Assembly (NCBI RefSeq): GCF_039543245.1
Contig: NZ_BAABJJ010000001.1
Location: forward strand, 124,001 to 188,000
DNA from: Algibacter_G agarivorans
Lineage (GTDB): Bacteria > Bacteroidota > Bacteroidia > Flavobacteriales > Flavobacteriaceae
DNA length: 64,000 nucleotides
Direction: 5' to 3'
Shown: positions 51,577-61,354 of the stretch, one piece after another
How positions within the stretch are numbered: position 1 is the first letter of the stretch
Layout of the letters: each line of letters opens with the position of its first letter
Program-made: the position numbers and the translations under genes
The notes under the pieces: generated by a model
The model's input: the letters and a program-made list of their open reading frames with translations, nothing else
Told to the model about the DNA's origin: nothing
The model's database searches: none

Positions 51577-53565
51577 TCAATCTACATTATCGTGTAAAAA
51601 TGAATTATTAGTTCTTAGCTGTATATCATCATTATCGTCTAATCCAATACTTGTTCTAGAGAAATCGGTTTCAGAAGAATGTTTGGCCTCGCTTAAATCT
51701 ATACCTTGACGCTTGTAAGCAGGAATTTTTTCTATGTCATCAATTTTTGAACTATTGAATTTATGATTAAAATCTTTCATTTTACGTCTGCGCTCATCTG
51801 CACGTTCTTTAAGCAATTCTGAAATGGGCGTATTCATCGGGTCAATTTCATCCGCTGTATCTTCTTCTATAGTAGGTTCTTTTAAGGTCTTCTTTTCAAA
51901 AACAACCTCTTCATCGATGTCTTCTAAAGTTTCTTTTGATATTCGTTGCTTTTTATTTATTGAAGACTCAACCTCAACATAATCATCGAGTGCATAACGC
52001 ACATCGCCCTCTTCATTAGTTTCTGTAACTGTAATCAACTCAACATAATCGTTTACAGAAATGTCTTTAACTTCATCTTCAGTTAAATTATAAGATATTA
52101 CATCTTCTTTTTCTTCTTCAAGGTCTTCTTCTTTCTCAAAAGATAATGGTAAATCAAAAGTCAAAGTAATTTGTTGTTCTTCTTCTATATTATCTGAAAT
52201 AACTTCAACATCAGTCATATCCTCAACTTCTGTTGTCATTCTAGTTACTGGTTTAATGATGAAATCTTCATCATTTTCTTCGATGTTAGCTGTTACTTCA
52301 TTATAAACAACATCAATATTCTTAATGATTTCTGAAGTAGGTATTAAATCTATATTTTCAGAAGGTTCAACAAACTTTTGTTTGTTGGAAAAACTAATAG
52401 CTTCATCTTCTTCAGTTTCTAAATCTAATGTATGACGGACTACTGGCGTTTCCTTTTTCTCTTCTAATTCTATAATAGGCGCAATAATTACTGGCTCTCT
52501 TTCAATAGAATCTAGGTCTTGTTCTTCACTAAGAGAATGCACTACTTTTTTAGTTTCTGTATTAGAAATCTCATCTTGCTGCTCTATATTGAACCCTGTA
52601 GCTATAATGGTTACAGCTATTGATTCTTCTAAAGATTCATCTTCACCTACACCCATAATGATATTAGCGCCATGGCCAGCTTCATTCTGGATATGATCGT
52701 TAATTTCACCTATTTCATCAATCGTAATTTCATGAGAACCTGAAACAATTAGCAGCAATACGTTTTTAGCTCCAGTTATTTTATTATCGTTTAATAATGG
52801 TGAATCCAAAGCTTTACGAATAGCATCTTGGGCACGGTTTTGACCTGATGCCAATGCAGAACCCATAATGGCCGTTCCACTATTACTTAATACGGTCTTA
52901 GCATCGCGTAAATCGATGTTTTGTGTGTAGTGATGTGTAATAACTTCGGCTATACCACGAGCAGCGGTAGATAGCACTTCATCGGCTTTAGAGAACCCAG
53001 CTTTAAAACCAAGATTTCCATAAACTTCACGCAGCTTGTTATTATTAATTACAATTAAAGAATCTACTACGTTTCTTAATCTTTCAATCCCTTTTTGAGA
53101 TTGTTCGATACGCATTCTACCTTCAAACTGAAATGGCATAGTTACAATACCTACAGTTAAAATGTCTAAATCTTTAGCCATTTTAGCAATAATTGGCGCA
53201 GCACCAGTACCTGTACCACCGCCCATTCCAGCAGTAATAAAAACCATTTTAGTATTTGTATCGAGCATTTGAGCAATGTCATCAAAACTTTCAACGGCAG
53301 ACTGCTCCCCTATATCTGGGTTTGCTCCTGCTCCTAGACCTTCGGTTAAGTTAAGGCCTAATTGTATCTTATTTGGAACGCCACTGTTTTGAAGGGCTTG
53401 AGCATCTGTATTACAAACGTAAAAATCTACGCCCTTGATGCCTTGTTGGAACATATGATTAATGGCATTACTACCGCCACCACCAACGCCAATAACTTTA
53501 ATAACATTTGACTGATTCTTAGGTAAATCAAATGCGATGCTTTCGAATTCTTTTTTGCTGCTCAT
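51577..53565 (-). CDS. ftsZ: Cell-division GTPase FtsZ with a long acidic C-terminal linker
   Basis: FtsZ polymerises into the cytokinetic ring. The GTPase domain (about 15-330) shows IKVIGVGGGGSNAINHM, the tubulin signature AGMGGGTGTGAAPIIAKMAK and NNKLREVYGNLGFK. At 662 residues it is far longer than the usual 380 or so. The extra part (about 340-640) is a Glu/Asp-rich, low-complexity linker, before a basic tail with SELLKERADERRRKMKDF and IPAYKRQGIDLSE. Long linkers are known in Bacteroidota FtsZ. It is last in the cluster, 53 bp after ftsA. Confidence 0.97.
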   Translation of the reverse strand: MSSKKEFESIAFDLPKNQSNVIKVIGVGGGGSNAINHMFQQGIKGVDFYVCNTDAQALQNSGVPNKIQLGLNLTEGLGAGANPDIGEQSAVESFDDIAQMLDTNTKMVFITAGMGGGTGTGAAPIIAKMAKDLDILTVGIVTMPFQFEGRMRIEQSQKGIERLRNVVDSLIVINNNKLREVYGNLGFKAGFSKADEVLSTAARGIAEVITHHYTQNIDLRDAKTVLSNSGTAIMGSALASGQNRAQDAIRKALDSPLLNDNKITGAKNVLLLIVSGSHEITIDEIGEINDHIQNEAGHGANIIMGVGEDESLEESIAVTIIATGFNIEQQDEISNTETKKVVHSLSEEQDLDSIEREPVIIAPIIELEEKKETPVVRHTLDLETEEDEAISFSNKQKFVEPSENIDLIPTSEIIKNIDVVYNEVTANIEENDEDFIIKPVTRMTTEVEDMTDVEVISDNIEEEQQITLTFDLPLSFEKEEDLEEEKEDVISYNLTEDEVKDISVNDYVELITVTETNEEGDVRYALDDYVEVESSINKKQRISKETLEDIDEEVVFEKKTLKEPTIEEDTADEIDPMNTPISELLKERADERRRKMKDFNHKFNSSKIDDIEKIPAYKRQGIDLSEAKHSSETDFSRTSIGLDDNDDIQLRTNNSFLHDNVD

Positions 53566-53618
53566 AATACTGTTTTACTGGGGTTTTATACTAAATATTC
53601 TCAATTCAATGGATTTAA

Positions 53619-54932
53619 TCACTCTGCGTTATCTAAAAAATCCTTAACGCGATCTGTTAACTTATCAAGAAATGAGCGTCTTTCCTTGATAGGTTGTTCT
53701 TTAACATCTTCTTCTATTGGTGTTTCAGATTCATTTACAACTTGCTCTTCTTGTTGCTCAATCTTCTTTCTGTCTTGACGTTTTAAACCATCTAAAACTA
53801 AACCAACGGCCGTTGCGAATAAAGGGCTTGTGATATCATCATCACTATCGCCGGCCAAATGCTCGTTTGGATACCCAATTCTGGTATCCATTCCTGTTAT
53901 ATACTCTACTAACTGCTTTAAATGTTTTAGTTGGCTACCACCACCTGTTAAAACAATACCTGCAATTAATTTTTTCTTTTGCTCTTCATGTCCGTAATTT
54001 TTAATTTCAACATACACTTGTTCTACAATTTCAACAACACGTGCATGGATGATTTTAGACAAGTTCTTTAATGTGATTTCTTTTGGCTCTCTTCCTCTCA
54101 ATCCAGGAATAGACACAATCTCATTATCTTTATTCTCACCTGGCCATGCCGAACCAAATTTTATTTTTAATAATTCCGCTTGCTTTTCTATAATTGAGCA
54201 CCCTTCTTTAATGTCCTCGGTAATCACATTTCCGCCGAAAGGAATTACTGCGGTATGACGGATAATGCCATCTCTGAAAATTGCTAAATCTGTTGTTCCA
54301 CCACCGATATCGATTAGTGCCACACCAGCTTCTTTTTCTTCTTGGCTTAACACCGCATTTGCGGAAGCTAATGGTTCTAACGTAATGCCTTCTAAATTTA
54401 AACCTGCACTTTGAATGCAACGCCCAATATTTCTAATAGACGATACTTGACCGACTACCACATGAAAGTTAGCTTCTAAACGGCCACCATACATACCTAT
54501 TGGTTCTTTTATTTCGGCTTGCCCATCAACTTTATATTCTTGTGGTAATACGTGAATAATTTCTTCTCCAGGAAGCATTACGAGCTTATGTACTTGATTA
54601 ATAAGCCTATCAATATCATCCTCATCAATAACCGTTTCAGAATTTGATCGTGTTATATAATCACTATGCTGTAAACTACGGATGTGTTGTCCTGCAATAC
54701 CTACTGTAACATCTTCTATCTTCATATCCGCAGCAACCTCTGCTTCTTGAACGGCTTGTTGAATAGACTGTATGGTTTGTGTAATATTATTCACAACACC
54801 ACGATGCACTCCTAAACTTTTAGATTTACCTATACCTAAAATTTCGACCTTGCCGTATTCGTTTCTACGCCCAATCATGGCCACAATTTTCGTGGTTCCT
54901 ATGTCTAATCCTACTGCTAAATTATGCTCCAT
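53619..54932 (-). CDS. ftsA: Cell-division protein FtsA
   Basis: A 437-residue actin-like ATPase that tethers FtsZ to the membrane. Seen are AVGLDIGTTKIVAMIGR (phosphate 1), DIGGGTTDLAIFRDG (phosphate 2) and GIVLTGGGSQLKHLKQL (adenosine). A charged linker leads to the amphipathic C-terminal helix RRSFLDKLTDRVKDFLDNAE. It is 3 bp after ftsQ. Confidence 0.97.
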   Translation of the reverse strand: MEHNLAVGLDIGTTKIVAMIGRRNEYGKVEILGIGKSKSLGVHRGVVNNITQTIQSIQQAVQEAEVAADMKIEDVTVGIAGQHIRSLQHSDYITRSNSETVIDEDDIDRLINQVHKLVMLPGEEIIHVLPQEYKVDGQAEIKEPIGMYGGRLEANFHVVVGQVSSIRNIGRCIQSAGLNLEGITLEPLASANAVLSQEEKEAGVALIDIGGGTTDLAIFRDGIIRHTAVIPFGGNVITEDIKEGCSIIEKQAELLKIKFGSAWPGENKDNEIVSIPGLRGREPKEITLKNLSKIIHARVVEIVEQVYVEIKNYGHEEQKKKLIAGIVLTGGGSQLKHLKQLVEYITGMDTRIGYPNEHLAGDSDDDITSPLFATAVGLVLDGLKRQDRKKIEQQEEQVVNESETPIEEDVKEQPIKERRSFLDKLTDRVKDFLDNAE

Positions 54933-54935
54933 GGC

Positions 54936-55655
54936 TTAAATTTTGGTACATATTACTTGGTTTTCAAACTGCAAATTGACTTTACTATAACTCATAAGCG
55001 TATTTTCTTTTTTGTTCTTTTGATAAAACGCTTTTAAATTATTTATTTTTTTATTTAAAAATTTAACATCGCCTAACTGCACTAAAAAATCACATTGTCT
55101 AAGTCTTAATGAAAGCCTTTTATTAATGTCTTGATGAATCTCGATAACATGTTTCTTCAAAAACCCATCTTCTTTAATTTTACACGCTACTTTATAGACG
55201 TTTTTTAAATTATTTTTTTCAACATAACCCGTAACCAATGGTACTCTAGCTGAATAATTGTTTGACAATGGCATAAAAAAACCTTCATCATCAATATAAT
55301 AAGACGCATTAGTACTGACTCTTGCAATAGGTGTTTTTTGTTCTACTTCTGCGTTAAGCGTACCATTTACAGTAACATACACTTCTGCAGTTTTTATCAT
55401 TGGATTAGACATGAGGGCTTTTTCTAATTCATTCAAAACTAAAGTTTCTTTAGGCATGTTTTTAATACCTCCGTATTTTTGTATTAACAATTTACTAACA
55501 GTTTCGTTTGTTATAAAAAGGTTGTTTTTACCAATAAATTTAACATGGGGCTTAGACACATCCCTAGATGCATTTCTACCGGACGCAAATGCGAATAAAA
55601 AGACTACTAATCCTAATAAAACGAACATCTTTATGTAATTCCAATTAACTCGCAA
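54936..55655 (-). CDS. ftsQ: Cell-division protein FtsQ
   Basis: A 239-residue bitopic divisome protein with one N-terminal membrane helix (about 7-25, YIKMFVLLGLVVFLFAFA). The periplasmic part is POTRA-like (KFIGKNNLFITNETVSKLL, MIKTAEVYVTVNGTLNAEVE). Its weak sequence conservation is normal. Position between murC (11-bp overlap) and ftsA confirms it. Confidence 0.9.
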   Translation of the reverse strand: MRVNWNYIKMFVLLGLVVFLFAFASGRNASRDVSKPHVKFIGKNNLFITNETVSKLLIQKYGGIKNMPKETLVLNELEKALMSNPMIKTAEVYVTVNGTLNAEVEQKTPIARVSTNASYYIDDEGFFMPLSNNYSARVPLVTGYVEKNNLKNVYKVACKIKEDGFLKKHVIEIHQDINKRLSLRLRQCDFLVQLGDVKFLNKKINNLKAFYQKNKKENTLMSYSKVNLQFENQVICTKI

Positions 55656-57051
55656 TGCTAAATTCTTTTTTTATGTGTTTGACTTCTTCACCAATATCTC
55701 CTGCCCCCATAGTTAAAATAATTTGGGCGTTACTTTTGTGTATTTGAGACAGCAGCTCCTTTTTACCAACCAACTGCTTGTTTTTATTATTTATTTTATC
55801 TAACAACCATTTTGAAGTTACACCATCAATAGGTAATTCTCTTGCAGGATAAATTTCCAAGAGTAATAACTCATCGAATTGCGATAAACTTTTAGCAAAA
55901 TCGTCAATAAAATCGCGTGTTCTACTATATAAATGTGGTTGAAAAATAGCTAACACTTTTTTATTAGGATACATTTCCCTGACCGCTTGATGCACCGCAT
56001 TAATTTCTTCTGGGTGGTGCGCATAATCATCAATAAACACCAAATTTTCCGTTTTTATATGATAGGTAAATCTGCGCTTAACCCCCTTATAAGATGCTAA
56101 AGCTTTGGCGAGCTGCCAGCTAGGGCAACCATATTCTACAGCCATCGCCAAGGCTATTAATGCATTCGACAGATTGTGTCTACCAGGCAGGTTAAATTGT
56201 AATTTTTCAAGTACTGTTTTTGGTGTTTTCACATCAAAAACATATGTACCGTTTTCTATTTTTATATTTTGAATAGTATAATCTGAAACATCTTCAATAC
56301 CATAAGTAATACCATTTAACGGCAATCCGTTTTTAACGAAAAGCTTGCCATTAGGTTTGATTCTTTTTGAAAAATCTTCAAAGGATTTTTTTAACTCAGA
56401 AGCATCGCCGTAAATATCTAAATGATCTGCATCCATAGAGGTAATGCATGCTAAATCAGGAGACAAGGTTAAAAATGAACGATCAAATTCATCTGCTTCA
56501 ACCACCGAAACCTCTGTTCCGTTTAGTATCAAATTAGAATTATAATTTTCACTTACTCCTCCTAAGAACGCAGTTACAGGCACATTACATACATTCATTA
56601 AATGACCCAAAATACTTGTAGTGGTCGTTTTCCCGTGTGTTCCAGCCACAGCCAAACAAAACGTGTTTTCAGTTATTAATCCTAAAATCTTAGAGCGCTT
56701 AATAACTTGAAAGCCATTATCTTTAAAAAAGTTTAATTCTTTATGACCAACGGGGATTGCAGGCGTGTAAACAACTAAAGTGTCTTCTTTATCCAAAAAC
56801 ACAGCATCTATGCTTTCAATAGCATCATCAAAATGAATTTGGATACCTAATGCAACCAAACCATCTGTAATTTCCGTTTGTGTTTTATCGTATCCAGCAA
56901 CTTGCATTTTATTGGCGTGAAAATAACGCGCTATCGCACTCATTCCTATTCCGCCAATGCCGATGAAATAAATGTTATCCCATCCCAAACCCTTCCTCCC
57001 TAAGGGAAGGTTTTTTTTAGTGGACGATATATTAGTTTCTTTTTTACTCAT
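55645..57051 (-). CDS. murC: UDP-N-acetylmuramate-L-alanine ligase
   Basis: A 468-residue Mur ligase adding L-Ala to UDP-MurNAc. The Rossmann start is IYFIGIGGIGMSAIARYF, the ATP loop is AVAGTHGKTTTTSILGHL, and FIDDYAHHPEEI is a family signature. The first 25 residues (SKKETNISSTKKNLPLGRKG) are an unconserved extension and the start could be further in. It overlaps murG by 8 bp and ftsQ by 11 bp. Confidence 0.96.
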   Translation of the reverse strand: MSKKETNISSTKKNLPLGRKGLGWDNIYFIGIGGIGMSAIARYFHANKMQVAGYDKTQTEITDGLVALGIQIHFDDAIESIDAVFLDKEDTLVVYTPAIPVGHKELNFFKDNGFQVIKRSKILGLITENTFCLAVAGTHGKTTTTSILGHLMNVCNVPVTAFLGGVSENYNSNLILNGTEVSVVEADEFDRSFLTLSPDLACITSMDADHLDIYGDASELKKSFEDFSKRIKPNGKLFVKNGLPLNGITYGIEDVSDYTIQNIKIENGTYVFDVKTPKTVLEKLQFNLPGRHNLSNALIALAMAVEYGCPSWQLAKALASYKGVKRRFTYHIKTENLVFIDDYAHHPEEINAVHQAVREMYPNKKVLAIFQPHLYSRTRDFIDDFAKSLSQFDELLLLEIYPARELPIDGVTSKWLLDKINNKNKQLVGKKELLSQIHKSNAQIILTMGAGDIGEEVKHIKKEFSIAS

Positions 57052-58195
57052 TTTTGTTAGTTTCTTCCTTTTGGGAAGACGGAATATGGGATTTAAGAAG
57101 TTTTTCTACTTCGTCTGCAATTTGTTTAGTTGCGTTTACTAATGCTAATTTTTTTATATTCTGCCCTAATTCTCTTTGCTTTTCTCGTGACGCTACAAGT
57201 TGCAAAAACTTATTTTCAAAATCGGCATCTAAATCTTCCTCCTTGATTAATAATGCCGCATCTTTATTTACAATCGCCATGGCATTTTTTGTTTGATGGT
57301 CTTCTGCAACATTTGGAGACGGAATAAAAATAACCGGCTTACCAACAATACAAAGCTCCGAAACCGAACTAGCTCCCGCTCTAGAAATCACCACATCTGC
57401 CGCTGCATAAGCAAAATCCATATTATTTAAAAACTCAAATACTTGCACATTATTTGTGTTATTATAAATTTTATATTGCTGATAATAAAGCTTACCACAT
57501 TGCCAGATAATTTGAACATTCTGAGTATCAAAAAAATCCAATTCTTTTTCAATCAGTTCATTAATTCGTCTTGAACCTAAACTCCCTCCAATTACTAACA
57601 ACGTGTTTTTTCCGTGTTTTAAATTGAAAAAGTTTTTAGCTTCAACGGTTTTGCTATCTATATCCAATAATCCTTGACGTACTGGGTTACCTGTTTTTAT
57701 GATTTTTTCTTTTGGAAAAAATCGATCTAAGCCATCATAAGCAACACATATTTTTTTAGCTTTTTTAGACAATAATTTGTTTGTTATTCCAGGATACGAA
57801 TTCTGTTCCTGAATTAATGTTGGAATATTGCTTGAAGCAGCCATTTGTAATAATGGACCGCTTGCAAAACCGCCTGTTCCAATAGCCACATTAGGCTTGA
57901 ACGACTTTATGATTTTACGAGCATTCCAAAGGCTACTAATCACTTTAAAAGGAAAACTTAAATTTTTTAATGTTAACTTACGCTGAATACCAGAAATCCA
58001 AAGACCTTTAATATGATATCCAGCTTGTGGCACTTTTTCCATTTCCATTCTATCCTTTGCTCCTACAAATAAAAATTCAGCATCCGGGAAACGCTTTTTC
58101 AACTCGTTTGCAATAGCAATAGCAGGATAAATATGCCCTCCTGTGCCTCCTCCTGAAAGGATAATTTTATATGTCTTAGATTTACGATTTCCCAT
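57044..58195 (-). CDS. murG: Undecaprenyldiphospho-muramoylpentapeptide GlcNAc-transferase
   Basis: A 383-residue GT28 enzyme making lipid II. ILSGGGTGGHIYPAIAIANE is the lipid-acceptor G-loop, GGSLGSRRINE the donor domain, and SRAGASSVSELC with IPSPNVAEDHQTKNA the UDP-GlcNAc site. The first residues (GNRKSKTYK) are encoded by an ATTTACG repeat tract. Its ATG directly abuts the stop of the inserted four-helix-bundle gene, so that insertion has reshaped its start. Confidence 0.96.
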   Translation of the reverse strand: MGNRKSKTYKIILSGGGTGGHIYPAIAIANELKKRFPDAEFLFVGAKDRMEMEKVPQAGYHIKGLWISGIQRKLTLKNLSFPFKVISSLWNARKIIKSFKPNVAIGTGGFASGPLLQMAASSNIPTLIQEQNSYPGITNKLLSKKAKKICVAYDGLDRFFPKEKIIKTGNPVRQGLLDIDSKTVEAKNFFNLKHGKNTLLVIGGSLGSRRINELIEKELDFFDTQNVQIIWQCGKLYYQQYKIYNNTNNVQVFEFLNNMDFAYAAADVVISRAGASSVSELCIVGKPVIFIPSPNVAEDHQTKNAMAIVNKDAALLIKEEDLDADFENKFLQLVASREKQRELGQNIKKLALVNATKQIADEVEKLLKSHIPSSQKEETNKNE

Positions 58196-58216
58196 TTACG
58201 ATTTACGATTACGCAT
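58188..58216. repeat. ATTTACG heptamer repeats at the four-helix-bundle gene
   Basis: GATTTACGATTTCCCATTTACGATTTACGATTACG-like sequence surrounds the junction of murG and the inserted gene; three ATTTACG/ATTACG units are consecutive at 58194-58214. Similar tracts flank the relic at 61188-61213 and 61316-61349, and AATTCGAAAATCG-type units lie at 58550-58566. Confidence 0.6.
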
Positions 58217-58540
58217 CGTTTTAATAGACGCCACTATAATTGATAACAATTCATTTCCTTCCGTATGTAACCTTTTCATTTCTACATGCTCTTTATCACT
58301 TACCTCTAACAACAACTCTAAGAAATACATACTCTCATCTGCCTCCTCTTCAACAATTTTTATAAAATCTGCTGTCGATTTTGCTCGACAAGCAGCTCTA
58401 TAATTTGCTCCAACAGAACTGGAACATCTAATTAACTGATTACAAAAAGCGTTATAATCTCTTGAAACAGGAAACTTAGTACAGAGATTCCAACAATCAG
58501 CTGCATATTTCTTAGTTCTATTTTTCAATACTTGTTTCAT
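58196..58540 (-). CDS. Four-helix-bundle protein (S23/IVP family) inserted in the dcw cluster
   Basis: A 114-residue protein of the four-helix-bundle family first seen in 23S rRNA intervening sequences, also related to the Avd protein of diversity-generating retroelements. FPVSRDYNAFCNQLIRCSSS, VGANYRAACRAKSTADFIKI and EEEADESMYFLELLLEVSDK are typical. The C-terminal RNRKS is encoded by heptamer repeats. It is not part of the conserved cell-wall operon and sits between ftsW and murG. No reverse transcriptase or variable repeat is nearby, so a DGR is not supported. Function unknown. Confidence 0.88.
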   Translation of the reverse strand: MKQVLKNRTKKYAADCWNLCTKFPVSRDYNAFCNQLIRCSSSVGANYRAACRAKSTADFIKIVEEEADESMYFLELLLEVSDKEHVEMKRLHTEGNELLSIIVASIKTMRNRKS

Positions 58541-58580
58541 AGCTCAAATCGTAATTCGAAAATCGTATATCTTATTTTTT

Positions 58581-59774
58581 TCAAATAGTTTCCGATAGGA
58601 TTTCTAACGGGTTATCTTCATTAATTTCTTGTCCTTTTATTTCTTCTCGCTTGGCGCTTACGCTTAATATGATTCCTATAGCTAAACAGGTCATCCATAT
58701 TGAGGTTCCACCACTACTTATTAATGGTAATGTTTGTCCAGTAACCGGAAACAACTCTACGGCTACAGCCATATTGATTAATGCCTGAAACACAATTGGC
58801 AATCCAACACCGAGTACCAAAAGCTTTCCAAAAATGGTATCGGATTTTTGGGCTACAATAACAATTCTAAAAAGCAACCATAGATATAATATCATGATTA
58901 CAAAACCTCCAATGAGTCCGTATTCTTCAATAATAATGGCGAAAATAAAATCTGATGACGACTGTGGCAAAAAGTTCTTTTGCATACTTTTCCCTGGACC
59001 AACACCTTTAATACCTCCAGTTGCAATAGCTATTTTTGCTTTTTCTATTTGATAATCGGCTTCGGTATCTTCTGGATTTGAAAAACTTTCAATCCTACCC
59101 ATCCATGTATCAATTCTATTTGGCATTGCATCAGGAAAAGCCTTTGCAATCAATATAAATAGCGTTAAAACTAAAATACCCGACCCTATAATAACCGCTA
59201 AATAACGTAAAGGGTATCCGCCTAAAAAAACCAACATCAACACCATTAAAAACATAATAGCTGCTGTTGAAAAATTAGCAGGAAGTATAAGTATTAATAT
59301 AAAAAAAACAGGTGTCCAAAGCGGTAAAATAGACGCTTTGAATGTAATCACTTCATCTTTTATTTTAGACATATACCTGGCAACATACACCATAAGCACA
59401 ACGGCCGCGAGCGTTGACGTTTGAAAAGACATACCCACTATTGGTATCTGAATCCATCTACTAGCATTTGCACCTTCAATGGTTGTGCCTTGCAACATGG
59501 TAACACCTAACAAAACCAATATTATTGGAATCATAACTAACGACAAGCCCTTGAAATATCTATATGGGATTTTATGCACTCCATACATAATACCAAATCC
59601 TAAAGCTAAATGCACAAAATGCTTAACGAAAAACGTAAAAGTATTACCACCTACAGTCTTATAAGCCAAATTACTAGCAGCACTATACACAGGCAAAAAC
59701 GACAGTATTGCCAAAAGTGCTACTATTGCCCAAATTAACCTATCGCCTTTTATGTTTTTAAATAGTGTTTGCAT
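58581..59774 (-). CDS. ftsW: FtsW lipid II polymerase (SEDS family)
   Basis: A 397-residue SEDS glycosyltransferase with about ten membrane helices that polymerises septal peptidoglycan. GIKGVGPGKSMQKNFLPQSS, DFIFAIIIEEYGLIGGFVIM and LPLISSGGTSIWMTCLAIGI are signature segments. Its place between murD and murG, in the dcw cluster, favours FtsW over RodA. Confidence 0.95.
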   Translation of the reverse strand: MQTLFKNIKGDRLIWAIVALLAILSFLPVYSAASNLAYKTVGGNTFTFFVKHFVHLALGFGIMYGVHKIPYRYFKGLSLVMIPIILVLLGVTMLQGTTIEGANASRWIQIPIVGMSFQTSTLAAVVLMVYVARYMSKIKDEVITFKASILPLWTPVFFILILILPANFSTAAIMFLMVLMLVFLGGYPLRYLAVIIGSGILVLTLFILIAKAFPDAMPNRIDTWMGRIESFSNPEDTEADYQIEKAKIAIATGGIKGVGPGKSMQKNFLPQSSSDFIFAIIIEEYGLIGGFVIMILYLWLLFRIVIVAQKSDTIFGKLLVLGVGLPIVFQALINMAVAVELFPVTGQTLPLISSGGTSIWMTCLAIGIILSVSAKREEIKGQEINEDNPLEILSETI

Positions 59775-59852
59775 TTTTAGCCACTAAGAGTATTTTTATG
59801 TTTTTTAACTACAATTATTTAACAGGTCTCGACTGCGCTCGACCAGACATTA

Positions 59853-61181
59853 TTACAAATTTCTAACCGCGTTTTTAAATTGACGTCCACGATCTTCATA
59901 GTTTTCAAACAAATCAAAACTTGCACAAGCAGGAGATAACAATACATTATCACCAGCATCAGCTAATTTATAAGCTATTTTTACGGCTTCGCTCATAAAT
60001 TGTGTTTCAATAATAACATCAACCATATTACCAAACGTGTTCATTAATTTTTCATTATCGACACCCAAACAAATAATAGCTTTTACCTTTTCGTTTATAA
60101 AAGGAAATAACTCTTCGTAATTATTACCTTTATCTACACCTCCAACAATCCAAACGGTTGGCGCATCCATACTTTCTAAAGCATAATATGTAGCATTTAC
60201 GTTAGTAGCTTTAGAATCATTTATATATTGCACCTTATTAATTTTGAGCACTTGCTCTAGACGATGCTCAACCCCTTGAAAATTCTCTAAACTTTCTCTA
60301 ATGGTTTGTTTTCTAATTTTAAGTAAATGCGCTACAGTAGAAGCTGCCATCGCATTTTTAACGTTGTGCTTTCCTTCTAGTGTAAGATTTGATGTTGGCA
60401 TAATTATTTGATTGTTATTTATTGTTATTTTAATATTGTTGTTGTCTAAATACGCACCATTTTCAATTTTTTTAACTAATGAAAATGGCAATAATGTGGA
60501 TTGAACTGGATTGTTTTTAAGATGACTAGTAATCACTTCGTCATCGGCATCATAAATCAAATAATCCGCTTTGGTTTGATTCATGGCTATCTTGAATTTA
60601 GAATGGATATAATTTTCAAATTTGTAATCATATCTATCTAAATGGTCGGGTGTAATGTTTGTGATAACGGCAATTTTCGGTTTAAAATCGATGATATCAT
60701 CTAACTGAAAACTGCTAATCTCCAACACGTAATTTTCATAGTCTTTGTCTAAAATCTGTTTCGCAAAACTATCTCCAATGTTCCCCGCCAAACCCACATT
60801 TAATTCTTGTTTTAAAATGTGATGTGTTAAGGTTGCTGTTGTTGTTTTACCGTTACTTCCCGTAATTCCAACAATAGTTGCATCAGTGAATTTTGAAGCA
60901 AATTCAATTTCAGAAACCACAGTAATTCCCTTTTCACGGATTTGCTTAACCAAAGCCACTTTATCTGGAATCCCTGGACTTTTCATGATGATGTCAGCAT
61001 TCAGAATCTTAGCTTCTGTATGCATTTCATCTTCCCATTCAATCTCATTATGTATAAGAACTTGTTTGTACTTTTCTTTTATTATTCCTTTATCGGAAAC
61101 AAAAACGTCATATCCTTTTTCTTTTCCTAAAAGCGCTGTTCCTACACCACTTTCTCCACCACCTAATATGACTAATCTCAT
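59853..61181 (-). CDS. murD: UDP-N-acetylmuramoylalanine-D-glutamate ligase
   Basis: A 442-residue Mur ligase adding D-Glu. RLVILGGGESGVGTALLGKE opens the substrate domain, VGITGSNGKTTTATLTHHIL is the ATP loop, and YINDSKATNVNATYYALESM and LLSPACASFDLFENYEDRG are MurD signatures. The 78-bp gap to ftsW contains a CTCGACTGCGCTCGA-type palindrome. Confidence 0.96.
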   Translation of the reverse strand: MRLVILGGGESGVGTALLGKEKGYDVFVSDKGIIKEKYKQVLIHNEIEWEDEMHTEAKILNADIIMKSPGIPDKVALVKQIREKGITVVSEIEFASKFTDATIVGITGSNGKTTTATLTHHILKQELNVGLAGNIGDSFAKQILDKDYENYVLEISSFQLDDIIDFKPKIAVITNITPDHLDRYDYKFENYIHSKFKIAMNQTKADYLIYDADDEVITSHLKNNPVQSTLLPFSLVKKIENGAYLDNNNIKITINNNQIIMPTSNLTLEGKHNVKNAMAASTVAHLLKIRKQTIRESLENFQGVEHRLEQVLKINKVQYINDSKATNVNATYYALESMDAPTVWIVGGVDKGNNYEELFPFINEKVKAIICLGVDNEKLMNTFGNMVDVIIETQFMSEAVKIAYKLADAGDNVLLSPACASFDLFENYEDRGRQFKNAVRNL

Positions 61182-61198
61182 GATATACGATTTTAGAA

Positions 61199-61312
61199 TT
61201 ACGATTTACGATTATGGCTTCTCATTGTTCTAATTGACACCACAACTATTAACAGCAACTCATTAGCTCCTACATGCAATCTTTTAGCTCTATTTTTTAA
61301 TGCTTCCTTCAT
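61199..61312 (-). pseudogene. Internally deleted relic of a four-helix-bundle gene
   Basis: The minus strand reads MKEALKNRAK joined directly to RLHVGANELLLIVVVSIRTM and RSHNRKS, then stop (37 codons). These correspond to the first 10 and last 26 or so residues of the 114-residue protein at 58196-58540 (MKQVLKNRTK... KRLHTEGNELLSIIVASIKT). About 78 internal codons have been lost without breaking the frame. It lies between mraY and murD, again bordered by ATTTACG-type repeats. Confidence 0.8.
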
Positions 61313-61354
61313 TTATTAATTCGTAAATCATAAATCATAACTCGTAAATTCCCT

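Noticed and set aside
58196..58540. Four-helix-bundle protein as the Avd of a diversity-generating retroelement
   Set aside because: No reverse transcriptase, template repeat or variable repeat is seen in the window.
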